A DNA stretch of 64,000 bases, taken from positions 116,756,043 to 116,820,042 of the forward strand of contig CM043960.1 in NCBI GenBank assembly GCA_014529385.2. Direction: 5' to 3'. The position numbers were made by a program, and so were the translations under genes. The number at the start of each line of letters is the position of its first letter. The first letter of the stretch is position 1. Shown piece after piece: positions 59,672-64,000 of this stretch. The notes under the pieces were generated by a model that saw only the letters and a program-made list of their open reading frames with translations, made no database searches and was not told the origin of the DNA. The stretch is from Adiantum capillus-veneris. Taxonomy: Eukaryota > Streptophyta > Polypodiopsida > Polypodiales > Pteridaceae.

Positions 59672-60246
59672 TTGACTCTACAACACTCCACCAATTGTAA
59701 GTTAATAGACTTCAAGTCTTATGCTCATCTCATCCAGCATGAGCGAGAGGACTTAGATAAGCTCAACTTTTTCAGCTTTAGTGTAAGCCTAATGACTACG
59801 ACTCTTAGCACAGATTTTATTATGACTTGAAGCTTTGGGACTAATGCTTTGCTCATTTTATGGCTCAGTAGCCCGACTCTGACTATGCCAAAGAGTGTTT
59901 TTTGCACCCTGGTTACTTGACTTTATACATTCTGGTGCTTACTACAAACATTTCTTTAGGTAAAAGTAAGTTTGAATCCTCAAAAAGAGGATTAGTGAAG
60001 GACCAAGTTGGCATTGAAGATTTTTTTGCCATACCTATTTTATCTTCTTCGAATTTGCAGTTGTGTGTGTTGGATTGTCCTTCTTTTGTAATACTTGGGG
60101 TGACTAGAGCCTGGAATCCACCTCCCAACCTCCCACTACATAGGCAAGCTCCTAGCCTTTTGCCCTAGCTAGATTCACTTGTCCACACTGGCTAGTCTGG
60201 CCCCTAGCCCAGTCCATGCCTCCCTGGCCTTGCCCTTATCTTGACA
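59672..60246 (-). repeat. candidate 3' LTR of an older chromovirus fragment
   Basis: On the minus strand AAGGAGGGAGTAA precedes TGTCAAGATAAGGGC at 60246, a purine tract and LTR start. The far end, TGTTGACTC at 59672, is chosen only for its TG. No partner LTR is in the window. Confidence 0.45.
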
Positions 60247-61703
60247 TTACTCCCTCCTTAAAGAAGAGTTTTCGTCCTTGAAAACAAAAGTGGGAAACTT
60301 TTTCTTAAGAGCACTAATGTTTTCCCAAGTGGCACCTTCCTCAGGTCGATCTTTCCACTTGATTAAAGCTTGTCAACGTACATGATGACGCATACGTAAA
60401 TCATGATAGTCAAGAATTTGTTCAGGTTCATGCGGTAAGGTAGGGGGTTCAACAAAATCGACCAGAATCTGTTGGTTAATGACATTGTCATCCCCATGTA
60501 AACGGCTTACATGAAACACCGGATGAATACGAGAATGTGTAGGTAGTGATAGTTTGTAGGCACGATCACCCACTCGCTTGAGTATTTAGAAATGCCCACA
60601 AATCGTGGATATAATTAGATGTTGACCCAGTTTTCATACTTTTTGAATGCTCTGGCACACGTAAAAATACTTCCTCCCCTTCCTCAAAGGTAACTTGCCA
60701 ATGTTTCTCATCAACGTACTTCTTATATCGATCCTGCACTTGTCGGACGTTTTGACGAGCGAGTTTCAGCATATCAATGTGGTCTTGGAGAAAATCCTTA
60801 ACCTGTTGGAGTTTTTCGGTTGCCAACCCCACCGTAACAGATGACCTAGGTTGAAAACCATACATGAGCATGAAAGGACTAAATCCAGTCGTGACATGCT
60901 TAGAACTATTGTAAGAAAACTCAAGAAGAGGTAGATATTCTTCCCACTCTGTTTGTTTCTTGCTAACATATGTGCGTAGCATATCCTCTAGCACTTGGTT
61001 AACTCGTTCAGTTTGACCATCTATTTCTGGATGATTGGATGTACTGAGGTTTAGTTGTGTACCCAATCGTTTAAACACAGCCCTCCAAAAATGAATGTTA
61101 AACTTGGTATCATCATCACTGACAATGTTACTTGGCAAGCCATACAACTTGTATAGGTTGTCCACAAATAACTTGGCTAATTCTGGAGTCTTAATCGTTG
61201 ATTTGGTTTGAATAAAATTACTAGTTTAGTCAACGGGTCTACGACCATCCATACTGAGTCATGACCTCGTATAGTGGTTGGTAAACCCACAATAAAATCT
61301 ATAAAGATACTTTCCCATTTACCATTGGGAATCTCCAAAGGATGTAAGAGTCCTCCTGCTTTCAGGCGCTTTGCTTTGTTAACTTCACATTTTTGGCAAT
61401 GCAAGACATAATCTTGAACAAAGCCATGTAAACCTAGCCTGTAAAATTATCGTCGTACGTGAGCACAAGTCTTTCGAATACCCGAGTGCCCTGCACTTGG
61501 ATTGTCATGAAATTCATAAAGGATTTGGCACCGTATTTCTGTGTCCTTTGGTACACAAACTCTCCCCTTATGGAGTAGGTACCCATTGTTAATGGTAAAA
61601 TTCTTCCATCGCTGTAGTTCATCACTCGACAGAGGAGAACTGTGTGTGGAGGTTAACGATACACTACCAACATTGAAGTGAGAAGGATCCCTCATTTGCA
61701 CAT
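60247..61703 (-). pseudogene. chromovirus integrase and chromodomain remnant
   Basis: Minus-strand pieces in order from the right: CVPKDTEIR and FHDNPSAGHSGI (zinc-module start), CxxC near 61390, then a frame of 199 residues (61165-60566) with IVSDDDTKF, HPEIDGQTERVNQVLEDML, FSPFMLMYG and EEGEEVFLRV; then YKLSLPTHSRIHPVFHVSRL (60573-60373) and ALIKWKDRPEEGATWENI (about 60290-60365), a chromodomain. Different family from the 51-58 kb element. Left-hand part of the element (RT) is absent because the copia LTR interrupts at 61704. Confidence 0.85.
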
Positions 61704-62025
61704 TGTTGAGATGTCGAGCTCTACATCATGAGCTGGCATCCACTACGGGTCTTGGCCGCTTACGACATTTACTCACTGGCGCGTTAGGTGACCGACACGG
61801 AGGATCTCTGCCAGTGATTCTACAGCTGAACTACACTTATAGTGCCAGCCTAGTACGCTTCTAGCGAGTTCACACTTAGTGACCGCATGTACATATGTGC
61901 TACTTTTCAGTTTTAGCACTTAGTCATTTTGTATTCTCTTTTCTGTAAGAAGAAGAAGAAGCTTTCCATCTCCTTGTGCTTTGTGCTTGTCTTGTGTAGC
62001 TCTCTTGCATCCTCATTCTTTACAT
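61704..62025 (+). repeat. copia 5' LTR
   Basis: 322 bp from TGTTGAGATG to TCTTTACA, directly followed by the primer site. The right edge is firm; the left edge is inferred from the TG end and the break in the neighbouring integrase frame, as the 3' copy is outside the window. Confidence 0.75.
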
Positions 62026-62038
62026 GGTATCAGAGCCT
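62026..62038 (+). other. copia primer binding site (initiator Met tRNA)
   Basis: TGGTATCAGAGCC, a perfect match to the usual Met primer site, immediately after the LTR. Confidence 0.95.
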
Positions 62039-62305
62039 GGTGCAGGCAAGAGAGACTAAGAGAGCAAGAGCATCACAATCCCTTCGTTCGCAATCCACAA
62101 CCAGATGCCGAGTTTTTCATCCAAGTTTCTGAGCAGGTCTCCAAAGTCCAGTACACAGAGATTTACTGTACAAGTACAATGGTTGTATGTATGCTTGATT
62201 GTGGACACTCGTTGAGTGTAGGAAGCGTTACAGGTACCACGATAGCAGGTTCAGCAGATTTACAGGTTTTTGCAGATTGCAGCTATTTTGTCTTAGTGCT
62301 TCAAG

Positions 62306-64000
62306 ATGTCTGACGGTTTCAGTCAGATTGTCACTGAGAAGCTTGAGAAAAATAACTACCCTGCATGGAAGTTCAGAATAACAAATTTCCTAAAAGGAAA
62401 AGGTTATTGGAACTATGTAGAAGGAGACAATGAAAAGGAACCAGAGATTCCCGAGGCAAATGCTATAGCAGAACAAAGGAAATCCTTGAGGGACTAGCAA
62501 CAAGGCCAGAGCAAAGTGATGTATTGCCTTTCTATGAGCATCACAGATGGCATGATGGGCTATCTACAGGATGCTGAAACCCCCGCCATTGCATGAAAAA
62601 ACTTAGGCAGAGTGTTCGAGGTGAACACCAAGGCCAGCAAGCTTCAACTAAAGTCGGAGCTAAATCAGGTTAAGAGGAACAACCTCTCAATCAATGATTA
62701 TGCCTTGAAGATCAAGAGTATCATTGAGGCTCTTGGATCTATTAAAGTCTCAGTGGAAAACGATGACATTGTCCGTGCATGCTTGGATGGTCTAGGAGAT
62801 GAGTATGTACATTTCAGGTCTTCCATGAATACAAGAGACGACATCCCCGTGTTCCAAGATTTGATTTCTATGCTTATTCTTGAGGAGAAGAACCTTGACA
62901 CATCTTCTTCTCATGGCAGAAGTAATTCTGAACAGGCCTTCTATTCTAACTCCAACAGAGGTAGAGGTAGAGGTCGTGGTCGAGGCCCAAGAGGTTGCAG
63001 GGGCCAATTTCAAGAAGTTCAATCAAATCAAAACAATACGGGTGGCAGGGGAAACCAGTCTCAAGGCAGGGGGAGTCAAAGAGGTCGTGGTGCAGGATCA
63101 AGCAGGAAGCAACATACTCGAGATAGCAGAGAATGTTGGACTTGTGGTGAAAGAGGTCACATGTCACGTGATTGTCCAAAGGGAAAAGCAAGTGGAAAGA
63201 GAGAACATGGCAACTATGCATCTACTAGCAGAGATGCAGATGACAGCAAAAACGAGCGCATGTTTGTTATGCAGCATGTAATGAATACAATGATTGCAGA
63301 GAATTCCACCCAAGATGATGTTTGGTATGTGGATTCAGGTGCCTCTAATCACATGACGTCTCGTGGAGAGTGGTTTAGAGATATGCGCAAACCAGATGTG
63401 CCAGGCTATGTGCAGACAGGAGATGACACAGCTCACCCCATTACTCATGTAGGAGACATACCTCTAAATACGAAGAGTAGCAAATCAAAGTACTTAGCAG
63501 ATGTACTTCATGTCCCAAACATTACAAAGAATCTTGTTTCTGTTGGACAAATGGTTGAGCAGGGTTTGCAGGTTCGTTTCAATCCGAATGGCTGCTATGT
63601 AGAAGATTTCCAGAATGGCTGTAAGCTGATCACAGAGGGCAAATGTGTGGGCAGAATGTTTACACTGAATGTAGACATGCCTCAGGTAAAAGCTGCATTA
63701 TTTGCACAGGGCACAGGTGTTGTGGCTGATGTTGACATTTGGCACAAACGCATTGGCCATGTCAATGAGCAGAGATTGCGCAGCATGCAATCAAAACAGA
63801 TTGTAAAAGGTTGGCCCAAATTCAAGGTGGATGGTATGCATAAAGTGTGTGCAGCATGCCAATTTGCAAAACAGTCAAAGGGCTCATTTCCACATGAGCA
63901 CAATGTATGTAAAAAGCCACTTGAGGTGGTGCACACAGATGTTTGGGGTCCAACCGACACTGCAAGTATACATGGTTGTAGGTACTATGTCTCTTTCATT
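62306..64000 (+). pseudogene. copia gag-protease-integrase polyprotein, partial
   Basis: One frame runs from MSDGFSQIV at 62306 to the window edge, interrupted only by TAG at 62495-62497 and TGA at 62594-62596. Gag begins with EKNNYPAWKFRI (UBN2-type). It has Arg/Gly-rich GRGRGRGRG before the zinc knuckle CWTCGERGHMSRDC (63134-63176). Protease: WYVDSGASNHMTS. Pre-integrase: HKRIGHVNEQRL and CAACQFAKQSKG. The integrase core starts with VHTDVWGP. With only two stops and no frameshift in 1.7 kb, this is the youngest-looking coding region in the window. Confidence 0.93.

Larger units (their letters stand above)
61704..64000 (+). mobile_element. Ty1/copia retrotransposon, 5' portion (continues past the window)
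   Basis: 5' LTR 61704-62025, Met-tRNA primer site at 62026, leader, then gag-pol on the plus strand to the window edge. It truncates the chromovirus fragment to its left. Confidence 0.92.

Overview
The window looks like intergenic chromosome of a land plant with a large, repeat-rich genome. It is AT-rich, carries long CT/GA and CA microsatellites, and is filled with nested and mostly decayed plant-type retrotransposons (Ty3/gypsy of Tat-like and chromovirus type, Ty1/copia, a LINE, a short non-autonomous LTR element). A fern, lycophyte or gymnosperm would fit, but nothing seen fixes the lineage. I recognise no ordinary host gene, tRNA, rRNA or CRISPR array.

Layout. 1-1028: microsatellites and unassigned DNA. 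1036-3850: a small non-autonomous LTR element on the minus strand (322-bp LTRs, Met-tRNA primer site). 4105-4655: tandem repeats. 5200-31400: a plus-strand LINE, split inside its endonuclease at 7463-28375 by element T1, a Tat-like gypsy element with target duplication ATTGT. Inside T1's gag, at 11758-21795, lies a further 10.0-kb insertion with 20-bp inverted ends. 31990-32890 and 47400-48240: two parts of an old minus-strand gypsy element separated by T2 (32902-47369), a second Tat-like element. 50443-58935: the 3' LTR of a third Tat-like element T3 (minus strand), split by a 7.4-kb chromovirus at 51087-58535 with target duplication GTTCT. 59672-61703: an older chromovirus fragment (minus), abutted by a Ty1/copia element (61704 to the right edge, plus strand).

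The most unusual object is the 10-kb insertion in T1. It is not retroviral. It has four protein genes in two convergent pairs: gene A (one intron, no internal stop) and gene B (one intron, one stop) on the plus strand; a histone H3-like gene and a four-exon gene X on the minus strand. Between the pairs is a 1.34-kb inverted-repeat block with three long hairpins. The H3-like protein starts with the canonical ARTKQTA tail and ends with a full-length H3 histone fold, but has a tail of about 200 residues. Gene X is the best transposase candidate. All splice junctions proposed here keep the reading frame exactly. I find no named family that matches the whole arrangement.

A second unusual feature is shared by T1 and T2. 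Upstream of their genes both carry arrays of 18-22-bp palindromes spaced about 280 bp apart. The motif differs completely between them (CATGGATCGCGATCCATG in T1; a GTAAATAATCG half-site and its complement in T2). T1 has eight copies, T2 has seven in two clusters plus a degenerate copy in each LTR. Sequence between the palindromes is much less conserved, which suggests element-specific binding sites rather than plain satellite DNA.
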